Source of the DNA: Phycocordibacter sp964398865
Lineage (GTDB): Bacteria; Patescibacteriota; Minisyncoccia; Phycocordibacterales; Phycocordibacteraceae
NCBI GenBank assembly: GCA_964398865.1
Contig: CAYNOO010000002.1
Location: 1 to 64,000 of the forward strand
DNA: 64,000 bases
Direction: 5' to 3'
The notes beneath the pieces were generated by a model. The model was not told the DNA's origin and did no database searches. It was given only the letters and a program-made list of their open reading frames with translations. Made by a program: the position numbers and the translations under genes. How positions within the stretch are numbered: the first letter of the stretch is position 1; each line of letters starts with the position of its first letter. This document shows positions 49,509 through 57,925 of the stretch, in pieces.

Positions 49509-50348
49509 ATGTTCACTACCAGCGTTATTGCATTTCGCGAATTCTTTGAAGCCTTCCTCATTGTGGGCATTTTCTTAGGCATCTCCCGTTCGCTCGGTCT
49601 CAAGAAAGAATTTGAGATTCTACTCGCAGCCGGGATGGGCATTCTGGTTTCACTTTTTCTTGCCGTCGGTGCGTATGCCGTGGGGAACCACGTCCGTGCT
49701 GTCCTCACTGAGGATAATGCAGAATTTCTAGAAAGCCTGCTCTTGATATTCTCCGGCGTTTTCATCGCCTATGTCGTCTTCTCACTCCACGGCATATTGG
49801 GTCGGAGTCATCGTAAGATGATTCGAGACACGGAAGCGCGCTTTAAGGCACAGGCTTTTGATGTCTCGCTCTTTTTTACGATCATGTTTCTCGTTATGCG
49901 CGAAGGTTTCGAGATTGCCATCTTCACTTCGAGCATCGCGCTTTTCACCACGTTCCTACAGAATTTTTTAGGTCTTCTTATTGGTCTCGTTCTCTCGCTC
50001 GGTGTTGGTCTCGCGAGTTTTTTCGCCTATACGGCTTTCGAAGCGCGCAAAGTATTTAGGGCGACGGAATATCTGATAATTCTCCTCGGGGCATCACTAA
50101 CTCAAATTGGTATTACGAAGCTCCTTGAGACGCGTTTTGGTCTTGATCTCTCGATCATAGGTGCTATCCATCTTGGCTTCCTTCCCGATGGTGAAAGTAT
50201 CATCGGTCACGCACTTCAGAGCATGCTCGGCATTGATCAGAATTTCAGCTTTGCGAGATTAGCGATAATGATCGTGTACATTGGATTCATATACCTGTTC
50301 TTCCTCAGGCGTAGAGAACCAAAAGCCACGCCTAAGTCAGGGATCTAG
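49509..50348 (+). CDS. FTR1/EfeU-type iron permease
   Basis: 279 residues, about seven TM helices. It has both REXXE iron-transport motifs, REFFE near residue 10 and REGFE near residue 137, as in FTR1/EfeU permeases. No EfeO/EfeB partners or oxidase are adjacent. Start at the ATG at 49509; short hairpins (CCCG/CGGG and GTG/CAC) precede it. It likely brings iron into a cell that has few biosynthetic routes of its own. Confidence 0.93.
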   Translation: MFTTSVIAFREFFEAFLIVGIFLGISRSLGLKKEFEILLAAGMGILVSLFLAVGAYAVGNHVRAVLTEDNAEFLESLLLIFSGVFIAYVVFSLHGILGRSHRKMIRDTEARFKAQAFDVSLFFTIMFLVMREGFEIAIFTSSIALFTTFLQNFLGLLIGLVLSLGVGLASFFAYTAFEARKVFRATEYLIILLGASLTQIGITKLLETRFGLDLSIIGAIHLGFLPDGESIIGHALQSMLGIDQNFSFARLAIMIVYIGFIYLFFLRRREPKATPKSGI

Positions 50349-50364
50349 TCTCCGGCATTTCTGG

Positions 50365-50370
50365 TATTCT
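50365..50370 (+). promoter_or_regulatory. -10 box of the TMEM175-like gene
   Basis: TATTCTG, 8 nt before the ATG at 50379. Confidence 0.45.
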
Positions 50371-50378
50371 GTCCTGGT

Positions 50379-51035
50379 ATGGCAATTTCTGTTGAGAAGC
50401 ACGCAGATGCGGAGCTTGAAAAAAGCGGGTCGCTGACGACTGCGCGCATCCAATCTTTAGGCGACAATATATTCGCTTTTGCTATGACGCTTCTCGTGCT
50501 GAATTTTCTTGTTCCTGAACTCGGCGCAGGAAACCCTCTGGGAATAGAGCTTCAACACCTGGCGCTTAGCATTCTTACTTATGCTATGAGCTTCATTGTC
50601 TTAGGCATTATGTGGGTCAGCCAGCAGAATCAGTATCATTTCATCGAGCGCACTGACAGGTTTTTCCTTTGGATAAACATCTTCTTCCTCATGTGCGTCG
50701 TATTCATTCCGTTTTCAACACACCTTCTCTCTTTATACTTCACTTCAGCGCTTGCGGTTTTTCTCTACGGGCTCAACCTACTCATTTGTGGCGCTCTCCT
50801 TTATATACACTGGTCATATGCGACTCATGAGCATAGGCTTGTGGCACCGGATTTGAGCGAGAGGATCATCCATCTTGTATCGTTCCGCTTCTTTTTTATC
50901 ATTGTTTGGGTCTCTGCCGCAGTTCTCGTTTCTTTCATTTCTATACCCTCTGCGTTCCTTCTCTTCGTACCGGCGATGATTCTCGGAATGATGCCTACCG
51001 TAATGGATAAGCTTGCTCATCAGTGGCTCGGGTAA
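50379..51035 (+). CDS. TMEM175/DUF1211-like membrane protein
   Basis: 218 residues with five or six TM helices. RIQSLGDNIFAFAMTLLVL fits the first helix of bacterial TMEM175 potassium channels (usual RxxxFSDxVFAIAxTLL), but FSD is changed to LGD, so channel selectivity is uncertain. Tandem bacterial copies form tetramers. The next gene follows after 10 nt. Confidence 0.85.
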   Translation: MAISVEKHADAELEKSGSLTTARIQSLGDNIFAFAMTLLVLNFLVPELGAGNPLGIELQHLALSILTYAMSFIVLGIMWVSQQNQYHFIERTDRFFLWINIFFLMCVVFIPFSTHLLSLYFTSALAVFLYGLNLLICGALLYIHWSYATHEHRLVAPDLSERIIHLVSFRFFFIIVWVSAAVLVSFISIPSAFLLFVPAMILGMMPTVMDKLAHQWLG

Positions 51036-51045
51036 ACTTTTTCCG

Positions 51046-51438
51046 ATGAATACTATTAATAAAGGAATGGTGTTTGGCGTCTTTGACGGACTCCACGAGG
51101 GGCATCGATTTTTTTTGCAATCGGCTGCGGATCAATGTGAGAAGCTCATGGTTGTCGTTGCAAGGGACGATGCTTCTTCTGCTTTGAAAGGGAGAACACC
51201 GAAGCATGCCCTTGATAAGCGGGTGCAAGCAATACAATCTTTAAATCAGGTATGGACAGTGATTCCCGGAGATAGTACGCAAGGAGAGTGGAGCGCATTA
51301 AAACAGCATCAGCCGGACATGGTGTTCTTGGGACATGATCAGCACGCGGTCGCAGAGGAATTGAAGAAAATGGGAATTCCGTTCTCATTTATAGATGCGC
51401 ACGAACCTGATCAGTACAAATCAAGCTTGCTTCCTTGA
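51046..51438 (+). CDS. cytidylyltransferase-family nucleotidyltransferase
   Basis: About 130 residues from the ATG at 51046. MVFGVFDGLHEGHRFFLQSA is the nucleotide-binding (H/T)xGH motif of the cytidylyltransferase superfamily, and VFLGHDQ and the later ISxxH-like region also fit. It could be a glycerol-3-phosphate cytidylyltransferase, a phosphopantetheine-type or FAD synthetase-like enzyme. The size suits TagD/RibL-like proteins. The substrate is not resolved. Confidence 0.85.
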   Translation: MNTINKGMVFGVFDGLHEGHRFFLQSAADQCEKLMVVVARDDASSALKGRTPKHALDKRVQAIQSLNQVWTVIPGDSTQGEWSALKQHQPDMVFLGHDQHAVAEELKKMGIPFSFIDAHEPDQYKSSLLP

Positions 51439-51444
51439 AAAGCC

Positions 51445-51872
51445 TTCAAATAGAGCAATAAAGGAGGCACAGGCTCAGATTGACGCTCCATATAAAGAGG
51501 AGTAGTATTTTCTCAAACGGCAACAATGCCCTGCAGGGTTTAGATCCCTCCTCGCATATACGGTCGTTTGACCATTTTTAAGCCTGAAAGGGCTTACTAG
51601 TGGTATAGGTCGATGATTATAAACCGTAAAAACATTTAGATTGTATCTAAATTTAAGGAAAAATGTCACAAAGCCCTGAACGCCTCTTCAGTAGATGCCC
51701 CGGATGCTCCCAAGATCTTCCTAGTAATCCTTTTTTGCACCGTTGTAGGCGCGCCAGACCAAACCCTTTAAAGGGAGGTAACGCTCACTAGAAATTGAAT
51801 TAAAGAAGAATAAAAACGCCCAGCCCCGATGGGGGCACCCCTAAAAGACAAACTGCTAAAGGCAGTTTTTTT
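51445..51872 (+). ncRNA. candidate structured non-coding RNA with terminator
   Basis: About 430 nt without a credible reading frame, ending in a strong terminator (AAACTGC/GCAGTTT at 51850-51868 plus T's). It contains several paired elements: CAAACG/CGTTTG enclosing about 45 nt (about 51514-51570), AAGCC/GGCTT (51580-51595), TTTAGA/TCTAAA near 51635-51650, and GCCCC/GGGGC near 51822-51835. The stretch at 51770-51784 (AAAGGGAGGTAACGC) resembles part of a T-box, but no such structure is convincing. I cannot match it to tmRNA, RNase P RNA, SRP RNA or 6S RNA. Confidence 0.4.
51850..51872 (+). terminator. intrinsic terminator
   Basis: Seven-bp stem AAACTGC/GCAGTTT, loop TAAAG, then TTTT. Confidence 0.85.
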
Positions 51873-51898
51873 ATTTTCTAAACAGGTTCTCTGGTTGT

Positions 51899-51904
51899 TA
51901 TACT
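51899..51904 (+). promoter_or_regulatory. -10 box of the aldolase-like gene (leaderless)
   Basis: TATACTG, 6 nt before the ATG at 51911. Confidence 0.55.
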
Positions 51905-51910
51905 GAATAT

Positions 51911-52867
51911 ATGAATTTACACGACACTGCTTACGCGCTCATGCGAGATGGTAAGGGTGTGCTTGCAGCGGATGAAGACACTGCGACCTTGGAGAAACGT
52001 TTTTCAATTTTTAATATTCCGTGCACAGAAGATTCGCGCCGAAGATATCGTGAGCTTGTATTTACGACACCGGGGATCGAATCGTTTCTCTCAGCGGTCA
52101 TTCTTTCGGAAGAAGGAATGCGACAGAGCAGTGCGAGTGGAAATATTTTTTCAGAGCTTATCGCTTCAAAAGATATTCTTGTTGGTGTACATCTTGATGA
52201 AAATGTACCAGGCGATGTATCACGCATCCAAGAATATAAATCGCTTGCTGCGGTGTGCGTAAAAAAACGCATCACTATAGAAGTTGCAGACACGTCGAGT
52301 GAAAATTTTCGCACAGAGACGCAAAGTCTTGCAGAGTTCGCACGCGCCTGCCAAGAGAAATCTCTCGTTCCCATTTTAGGATTGGAATTAGTACAGGTAG
52401 GTCCGCACACTGCCGCGCAAGCGGAAGATGCGCTCATCAAAGGTCTTTCTGTACTCGTTGATTCTCTCCAAACGAGCGGAGTGGATTACAAGGGTCTGAT
52501 TATTGAAACAAGTATGGCAAGCACGGGGACGGAGAATCCTTTACCTGCTGAGTCTCGCGAGGTTGCCGAGAGGACGGTGCGCGCGCTTTCCGTTGCTGTC
52601 CCAGCGTCTATTGGGGGAATTCTTTTCTTTTCTGATGGAGAAACTCCAGAATCCGCGACTGCAGACCTTAATGCAATTGCACGCTTAGAGCCGTTCCCGT
52701 GGTCTGTTGCATTTTGTTTTTCTCGTGCGCTCCAAGAACCAGTACTCAAGGTATGGCTGGGACAAGAAGAAAACGTAGCCGATGCACAGGCTGCTCTGTA
52801 CGCCCGACTTGCTTTGAATGTGCGGGCTGATGGTGCTGGATACGGTTTAGGAATGGAAGCCACTTGA
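51911..52867 (+). CDS. class I fructose-bisphosphate aldolase homologue, probably inactive
   Basis: 318 residues aligning along the length of glycolytic class I aldolases: GKGVLAADEDTATLEKRF, a VPILGLELVQ counterpart to VPIVEPE(I), TVRALSVAVPASIGGILFFS and SRALQEPVLKVW. The Schiff-base Lys (LLKPNMV) is replaced: the equivalent reads IIETSMA, with Glu at that site. The LKVDKG Lys segment reads VHLDEN. The first Asp (AADE) is kept. It is therefore probably not a normal aldolase; it may have another or a structural role. Confidence 0.8.
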   Translation: MNLHDTAYALMRDGKGVLAADEDTATLEKRFSIFNIPCTEDSRRRYRELVFTTPGIESFLSAVILSEEGMRQSSASGNIFSELIASKDILVGVHLDENVPGDVSRIQEYKSLAAVCVKKRITIEVADTSSENFRTETQSLAEFARACQEKSLVPILGLELVQVGPHTAAQAEDALIKGLSVLVDSLQTSGVDYKGLIIETSMASTGTENPLPAESREVAERTVRALSVAVPASIGGILFFSDGETPESATADLNAIARLEPFPWSVAFCFSRALQEPVLKVWLGQEENVADAQAALYARLALNVRADGAGYGLGMEAT

Positions 52868-53143
52868 GTTTTGTGTTGTATTTTGTTTTTCATCTTTTGC
52901 TCATTGCGTCTGTGTCAGAATGAGCTTTTGAACAGCTTCTGATAAATGGCTCTCTAGGCTCGTTTTGGGACGACGCCCCACCGAAAAATTTGACAGCGGC
53001 TGCCTTTGTTACTTTTTGATTTTTAGATTGATATCCACACGATTTTTTCGGGTCAGTGATACCCACACCCATGTAGAATGCTCTATACCTCCAGTCATTC
53101 CCGTTGTAATCTGTACGTCCCCCTAACACTTTGATTAACCGGA

Positions 53144-53167
53144 CTGCTGAAAATAAACAATCAGCAG
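53144..53167 (+). promoter_or_regulatory. hairpin in the nrdA upstream region
   Basis: Seven-bp stem CTGCTGA/TCAGCAG with a 10-nt loop, about 60 nt before the nrdA ATG, then a CCGC/GCGG hairpin near 53198-53212. The 358 nt from 52868 to 53226 hold no other convincing gene; I do not see a standard NrdR box. Confidence 0.35.
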
Positions 53168-53226
53168 GACCGCAGAAAAAAACATTAAAAATTATTCCGC
53201 TCTAGGGCGGGCATCATCATCCGACC

Positions 53227-55947
53227 ATGACCACACTGCAGAAAACAAAAAAGAGAAACGGAACTATCGTTGATTTCAATCAGGAAAAAATCGTTTCTGC
53301 AGTCTCTAAGGCATTTTTTGAAGTTCTTCAGGATACGCATAGTGATGAATCACAGGCTATAGGTGAGGCTGTCGCGAGCGCTGTTCGCCTTCGTTACGCT
53401 GGCACGGCTTCCATACCCTCGGTTGAGGAAATTCAGGATCTTGTAGAGCATTCTTTGATGGAGCGCTCATATTTTGATGTCGCGAAGGCATACATCATCT
53501 ACCGTTACGAGCACGCAAAGATTCGCGAAGAGAAACAAGAAGAAGTAGTCAAGAAAATCGAAGAGCGCGGACTCTTAATTGTAAAACGAAACGGGGAACG
53601 CGAAATATTTTCTATCGATCAGATACGCAAGACCATCCAGTTCAGCGTGTTGCCTGAGAATGTGCGTGCAGTCGACATTGACGGCTTCATTTCTCAAGTG
53701 CAACGCGAAGTGTATGACGGCATCTCGACAAAAGAAATTGAGCGCACGCTCATCATGGTTGCGCGCTCGATGATTGAACGCGATCCTGCATACAATCAGC
53801 TCGCTGCGCAACTTCTTTTGAATTCTCTCTACAACGAAGTGCTGCACACCGACGCTATTTCTATTGTGTCCGGAGATTTCGACACGACGTACCGCGCTGC
53901 ATTCGTTAAGAACGTGAAGACTGCGGTGGAATTGAAACAGCTCGATGAGCGAATACTTTCTTTTGATCTTTCAAAGATTGCAGCAGCACTTCGACCTGAG
54001 CGCGATCGCTTGTTGAAATACATTGGTGTCGCGACTCTCTCTGATCGCTACCTCATTCATAACAAAGAAAACAAGCAGCCTCTCGAGACTCCGCAGATGC
54101 TCTACATGCGTGTTGCGATGGGAGTTGCATTGAATGAGAAAGAAAACCGCGAAGCATGGGCAATCCGTTTCTACGAGATGCTCTCAACCTTGCGCTTCGT
54201 TCCTTCAACGCCGACCTTGTTCCACTCCGGCATGCCGCGCGCACAGCTTTCCTCTTGCTACCTCAACACCGTTGAAGATGATTTGGACCAGATATTCAAG
54301 GTATATGGTGACAATGCGCAGATGTCCAAGTGGGCAGGCGGCATCGGCACTGACTGGACGAACCTTCGCGCTACTGGCGCCTATATAAAGAAGGCAGGTA
54401 TTACATCCCAGGGCGTCGTACCGTTCTTGAAGATTGCAAACGACGTTACGGTGGCTATAAACCGCTCTGGTAGGCGCCGCGGAGCCACTGCTGTTTACCT
54501 TGAGACATGGCACTACGACATTGAAGACTTCTTGGAGCTCCGTAAGAACACGGGAGATGAGAGACGCCGTACGCACGACATGAACACGGCGAACTGGATT
54601 CCGGACTTGTTTATGAAACGCGTGCGTGAGAACGGCTCGTGGACATTGTTCTCTCCTGATGAGACGCCAGATCTTCACCACATCTACGGCAAGAAATTCG
54701 AAGAAGCCTACGCTCGTTATGAGAAGCTCGCTGACGAAGGGAAGATAAAACTCTTCAAGAGAATGAAGGCAGGGGATTTGTGGAAGAAGATGCTTGCGAT
54801 GCTCTACGAGACGGGACACCCATGGATTACGTTCAAAGATCCCAGCAATATCCGCTCTCCGCAAGACCACGTAGGCGTCATACACAACTCAAACCTCTGC
54901 ACAGAGATTACACTCAACAATTCAAAAGATGAGACTGCTGTCTGCAACTTGGGCTGGGTGAATTTCGCGATGCATGTGACTGGCAGCGCATTTGATCGAG
55001 AGAAAGTGAAAGAAACAGTGACGGTTGGTATGCGCATGCTCGACAATGTGATTGATCTCAACTTCTATCCGACGATTGAAGGAAGAAACTCAAACATGCG
55101 ACATCGACCAGTTGGCTTGGGTGTTGGCGGATTCCAGGATGCGCTCTACCAGCTCAATATCGATTTTGCATCTGAAGCATGCGTGCAGTTTGCTGATGAG
55201 AGTATGGAGATTCTTTCCTACTACTCGATACTCGCATCCACCGATCTTGCGCGCGAAAGGGGGGCGTATGAATCTTTTGCGGGGTCCAAGTGGGATCGAG
55301 GACTCTTGCCCGTCGACACTATCAAGCTTCTTGAAGATGAACGCGGAGAGACGATTGATGTGGCGCGTGACACCAAGCTTGATTGGAATGCTATTCGCGA
55401 CGCGATTAAGAAATACGGTATGCGCAATTCAAACTGCATGGCTATCGCTCCGACAGCCTCTACTTCGAACATTGTCTCAGTCGTTCCATCCGTCGAACCT
55501 GTCTACAAGAACATCTACGTAGAATCCAACATCAGCGGTGACTTTACGGTGGTGAATCCGTACCTCGTTGAGGACTTGAAAAAACTGAATCTTTGGAATG
55601 ATTCGATGTTGAACGAGTTGAAATATCAAGATGGCTCTGTCGGCAAGATTGCAGGCATTCCGCAAGCACTGAAAGATAAATATAAGGAAACGTTCGAGAT
55701 AGATATGCGTTGGATAATTCGCGCTGCGGCATATCGCGGAAAGTGGATTGACCAGTCGCAGTCCTTGAACATCTTCTTCCGCGGCTCGTCAGGTAAGGAG
55801 CTTTCCGAGATTTACTTCTATGCATGGGAGATGGGCTTGAAGACGACGTATTACCTCCGCTCGCTCGCTGCAACTCAAGTCGAGAAAGCGACCGTTTCCA
55901 CCAAGGAATTCGGCTCCACCACACGCGCGATCAGAATGCAGGCGTAG
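53227..55947 (+). CDS. nrdA: class Ia ribonucleotide reductase alpha subunit, body without its C-terminal redox tail
   Basis: 906 residues. Two ATP-cone domains (about 1-95 and 112-205) precede the ten-stranded barrel. Active-site pieces: SSCYLN, NLCTEI, AVCNLGWVNF (Cys pair with CYL), and KTTYYLRSLAATQVEK with the twin Tyr. It reduces ribonucleotides with NrdB. The frame stops at TAG (55945-55947) after AIRMQA, but the CxxC tail that normally re-reduces the active site lies downstream in the -1 frame (55962-56096). Confidence 0.96.
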   Translation: MTTLQKTKKRNGTIVDFNQEKIVSAVSKAFFEVLQDTHSDESQAIGEAVASAVRLRYAGTASIPSVEEIQDLVEHSLMERSYFDVAKAYIIYRYEHAKIREEKQEEVVKKIEERGLLIVKRNGEREIFSIDQIRKTIQFSVLPENVRAVDIDGFISQVQREVYDGISTKEIERTLIMVARSMIERDPAYNQLAAQLLLNSLYNEVLHTDAISIVSGDFDTTYRAAFVKNVKTAVELKQLDERILSFDLSKIAAALRPERDRLLKYIGVATLSDRYLIHNKENKQPLETPQMLYMRVAMGVALNEKENREAWAIRFYEMLSTLRFVPSTPTLFHSGMPRAQLSSCYLNTVEDDLDQIFKVYGDNAQMSKWAGGIGTDWTNLRATGAYIKKAGITSQGVVPFLKIANDVTVAINRSGRRRGATAVYLETWHYDIEDFLELRKNTGDERRRTHDMNTANWIPDLFMKRVRENGSWTLFSPDETPDLHHIYGKKFEEAYARYEKLADEGKIKLFKRMKAGDLWKKMLAMLYETGHPWITFKDPSNIRSPQDHVGVIHNSNLCTEITLNNSKDETAVCNLGWVNFAMHVTGSAFDREKVKETVTVGMRMLDNVIDLNFYPTIEGRNSNMRHRPVGLGVGGFQDALYQLNIDFASEACVQFADESMEILSYYSILASTDLARERGAYESFAGSKWDRGLLPVDTIKLLEDERGETIDVARDTKLDWNAIRDAIKKYGMRNSNCMAIAPTASTSNIVSVVPSVEPVYKNIYVESNISGDFTVVNPYLVEDLKKLNLWNDSMLNELKYQDGSVGKIAGIPQALKDKYKETFEIDMRWIIRAAAYRGKWIDQSQSLNIFFRGSSGKELSEIYFYAWEMGLKTTYYLRSLAATQVEKATVSTKEFGSTTRAIRMQA

Positions 55948-55961
55948 AGGCTGGAAATGCA

Positions 55962-56096
55962 ATGTCTGCTACAAAGGCTGCACCTGTAGTTCCAGTGCCG
56001 CAAGCAGCTCCGGTTGCTGTTGCTTCAGCTCCCGCGGCACCCCGAACCTATGTCTTGCATCGTGCTCTTGCAGCAGCGTGCGAGTCGTGTGAGTAA
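55962..56096 (+). CDS. displaced NrdA C-terminal CxxC tail (-1 frame)
   Basis: 44 codons: a flexible Ala/Pro/Val-rich linker ending with ACESCE, exactly the kind of linker plus CxxC terminus found on class I NrdA. It is out of frame with nrdA by one base, although the reading frame is open backwards into nrdA. It could be translated alone from the ATG at 55962, by frameshifting, or reflect a one-base sequencing or mutational deletion. No slippery heptamer is visible at the junction. Confidence 0.65.
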   Translation: MSATKAAPVVPVPQAAPVAVASAPAAPRTYVLHRALAAACESCE

Positions 56097-56120
56097 ATAG
56101 ATTCAGGATTCATGAAGCAT

Positions 56121-56172
56121 GATTCAAGAATTCTGAAAAACCTTATATATCCCATTTATTAATTCTTGAATC
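56121..56172. repeat. inverted repeat between nrdA and nrdB
   Basis: Twelve-bp arms GATTCAAGAATT (56121-56132) and AATTCTTGAATC (56161-56172) around a 28-nt AT-rich loop. It could be a hairpin or an operator in the nrdA-nrdB spacer. Confidence 0.5.
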
Positions 56173-56195
56173 CTGATTCTTAACTCTTCTCGCTT

Positions 56196-57230
56196 ATGGC
56201 AATACAAAGGAACGCAAAACCCGTCGACGTGAACCTCCGTCGCATCATAAATGGTGTCGAAGCGGACGTTATTCAGCTCTATCCTATACGCCATAAGTTT
56301 GCGTGGGAGTACTACAACGCGGCAAACTCCAACCACTGGCTTCCGACAGAAATCTCCATGCAGCTCGACATCGAACAGTGGAAGTCGCCAACCGCTCTGA
56401 CCTCAGACGAGCGACACGCGTTCGAGACTATTCTCGGGTTCTTTACCACCGCTGACTCAATCGCCGCAAACAATATTGTCATTGGTTTCTACAAGCATGT
56501 CACCAGTCCTGAGGTGCGCATGTATTTGCTTCGCCAGGCATATGAGGAAGCGATTCATACGCATGCGTATCAGTACATCGTGGAGTCCTTAGGCATGGAT
56601 GAATCGAAGATATTCAACATGTACCGCGAAGTTGACGCCCTCTACAATAAGGAAGCATTCATTCTCTCGTTTAATGAAGGAATCTTCGAGAGCAATTTCA
56701 AGACCGGCACGTTCGAGGCTGACCAGAAATTCTTAGAGAACTGGTGCGTCTTCTCACTTATCTTGGAGGGTATTTTCTTCTACTCATCGTTTGCAGTCAT
56801 GTTCGGCTTCCAGCGACAGCACAAGCTTACCGGTTCTGCCGAGCAGATTCAGTACATCATGCGCGATGAGTCCATGCACTTGAACTTCGGCTTGGAAATC
56901 ATCAATGCTATTCGCGAAGAGAATCCGGAATTGTGGACCAAAAGCTTTCAGGATCGCATCATCGAACTCGTACACCAGGCAGTGAAATTGGAATACACCT
57001 ACGCGAAGGACGTCTTTCCGACAGGAATTTTCGGCTTGAACGCGGACGGCTTCAAGGAATATATTCAATTCATTGCGGACAGAAGACTTGAGCGTGTTGG
57101 ATTGCCTGCGCAGTTCCATTCACAAAACCCATTTCCATGGATGAGCGAGGCGATTGACTTGGCTAAGAAAAAGAATTTCTTCGAAACGAGAGTGACGGAA
57201 TACAAAACAGGCGGAGCCCTCAACTGGTAA
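56196..57230 (+). CDS. nrdB: class Ia ribonucleotide reductase beta subunit
   Basis: 344 residues; diiron helical bundle holding the tyrosyl radical. Metal ligands and radical Tyr lie in TTADSIAAN, EEAIHTHAYQY (Glu-xx-His-xxx-Tyr, the Tyr position is kept), LEGIFFYSSF and RDESMHLNFG. This keeps Tyr where class Ic enzymes have Phe, so a normal Tyr-radical enzyme is expected. The C-terminus (TEYKTGGALNW) is the NrdA-docking peptide. Confidence 0.96.
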   Translation: MAIQRNAKPVDVNLRRIINGVEADVIQLYPIRHKFAWEYYNAANSNHWLPTEISMQLDIEQWKSPTALTSDERHAFETILGFFTTADSIAANNIVIGFYKHVTSPEVRMYLLRQAYEEAIHTHAYQYIVESLGMDESKIFNMYREVDALYNKEAFILSFNEGIFESNFKTGTFEADQKFLENWCVFSLILEGIFFYSSFAVMFGFQRQHKLTGSAEQIQYIMRDESMHLNFGLEIINAIREENPELWTKSFQDRIIELVHQAVKLEYTYAKDVFPTGIFGLNADGFKEYIQFIADRRLERVGLPAQFHSQNPFPWMSEAIDLAKKKNFFETRVTEYKTGGALNW

Positions 57231-57244
57231 GAGGTCGCTCGCAC

Positions 57245-57353
57245 CCATTATTCGGGAAACGCTCGGCTTCTCCTGCGGAAGCCTCGCTCGTCCTCGACCG
57301 AACTCTGCTTCGCAGACCAAGCAGTTCGGTCTGCGAATGTTCGCGAATAATGG
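57245..57353. repeat. large inverted repeat after nrdB
   Basis: Outer arms CCATTATTCG (57245-57254) and CGAATAATGG (57344-57353). Inside, ACCGAACT and AGTTCGGT pair around CTGCTTCGCAG. It begins 15 nt after the nrdB stop and may end transcription. Confidence 0.55.
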
Positions 57354-57435
57354 ATACTCGCTTTTAAGTGAAAGGAGGCGCGTGGTAGGCGGATGTTTGT
57401 TTGTAGTCCATAGGTATTAAAGTGGAAATAAAACC

Positions 57436-57464
57436 TTGACAGGTGTTTGTTTTATGCTTTTATG
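57436..57464 (+). promoter_or_regulatory. promoter of the two-finger protein
   Basis: TTGACA at 57436-57441 and a weak -10 (TTTATG at 57459-57464) with 17-nt spacing, ending 5 nt before the GTG at 57470. Confidence 0.4.
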
Positions 57465-57469
57465 TTTGT

Positions 57470-57853
57470 GTGGATCAAATAAAGAGATTTGAATATCGTG
57501 GATTTGATCCGAAGGAAAAGATCCCTCATGGCACAGAGGATGAAGAATTCGGAATGCCTAAGCATTGGTGCGCTATCTGTAAGGATTGGATAGTGGGCGA
57601 TAGGGAATGGCGTAAGCACTTAAAAGTTACTGGACATCGAGAACCAGAAACCACCATGAGACCTACATCAGAAAAAATTACATGGGAAAGAGCTAAGGTA
57701 CCGCATCATGGTGCGGTTATGGTGGAGAAGGAGGGTGGCGCGCTGAAGCGATATTGCAGTTTCTGTGAGGAATGGAAGAGCGATGAGGGATGGCTTGATC
57801 ACATCAACAAGACAGGTCATCGTACCGTTTTTCCGGATCCGAAAAAGCAGTAA
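57470..57853 (+). CDS. tandem C2H2 (U1/matrin-like) zinc-finger protein
   Basis: About 127 residues from the GTG at 57470. It has two similar units: CAICKDWIVGDREWRKHLKV then TGH, and CSFCEEWKSDEGWLDHINKT then GH. Each is C-x2-C-x(11-12)-H-x5-H with a conserved W and 'TGHR', like the RNA-binding U1/matrin zinc fingers of eukaryotes. Such fingers are rare in bacteria. A role in RNA or nucleic-acid binding is inferred. Confidence 0.75.
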   Translation: MDQIKRFEYRGFDPKEKIPHGTEDEEFGMPKHWCAICKDWIVGDREWRKHLKVTGHREPETTMRPTSEKITWERAKVPHHGAVMVEKEGGALKRYCSFCEEWKSDEGWLDHINKTGHRTVFPDPKKQ

Positions 57854-57913
57854 ACAAGAATTATGTCTGATAGTTTTATTACAACCGCTGCCAAGCGGAT
57901 TTTGTTTTTGTGG

Positions 57914-57919
57914 CATACT
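57914..57919 (+). promoter_or_regulatory. -10 box of cysS (leaderless)
   Basis: CATACTG ending 6 nt before the ATG at 57926. Confidence 0.45.
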
Positions 57920-57925
57920 GGAGAA

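Noticed and set aside
51770..51784. T-box-like word AAAGGGAGGTAACGC
   Set aside because: No specifier domain or overlapping terminator/antiterminator, and the next gene is not amino-acid related.
51445..51872. tmRNA or RNase P RNA
   Set aside because: I do not see the tmRNA acceptor/T-arm ends or tag frame, nor the RNase P P4 strands; kept only as an unassigned candidate.
52890..53129. 79-codon minus-strand ORF (GTG start) before nrdA
   Set aside because: Translation looks partly protein-like, but there is no promoter, no recognisable domain and it spans the nrdA leader; not strong enough to call.
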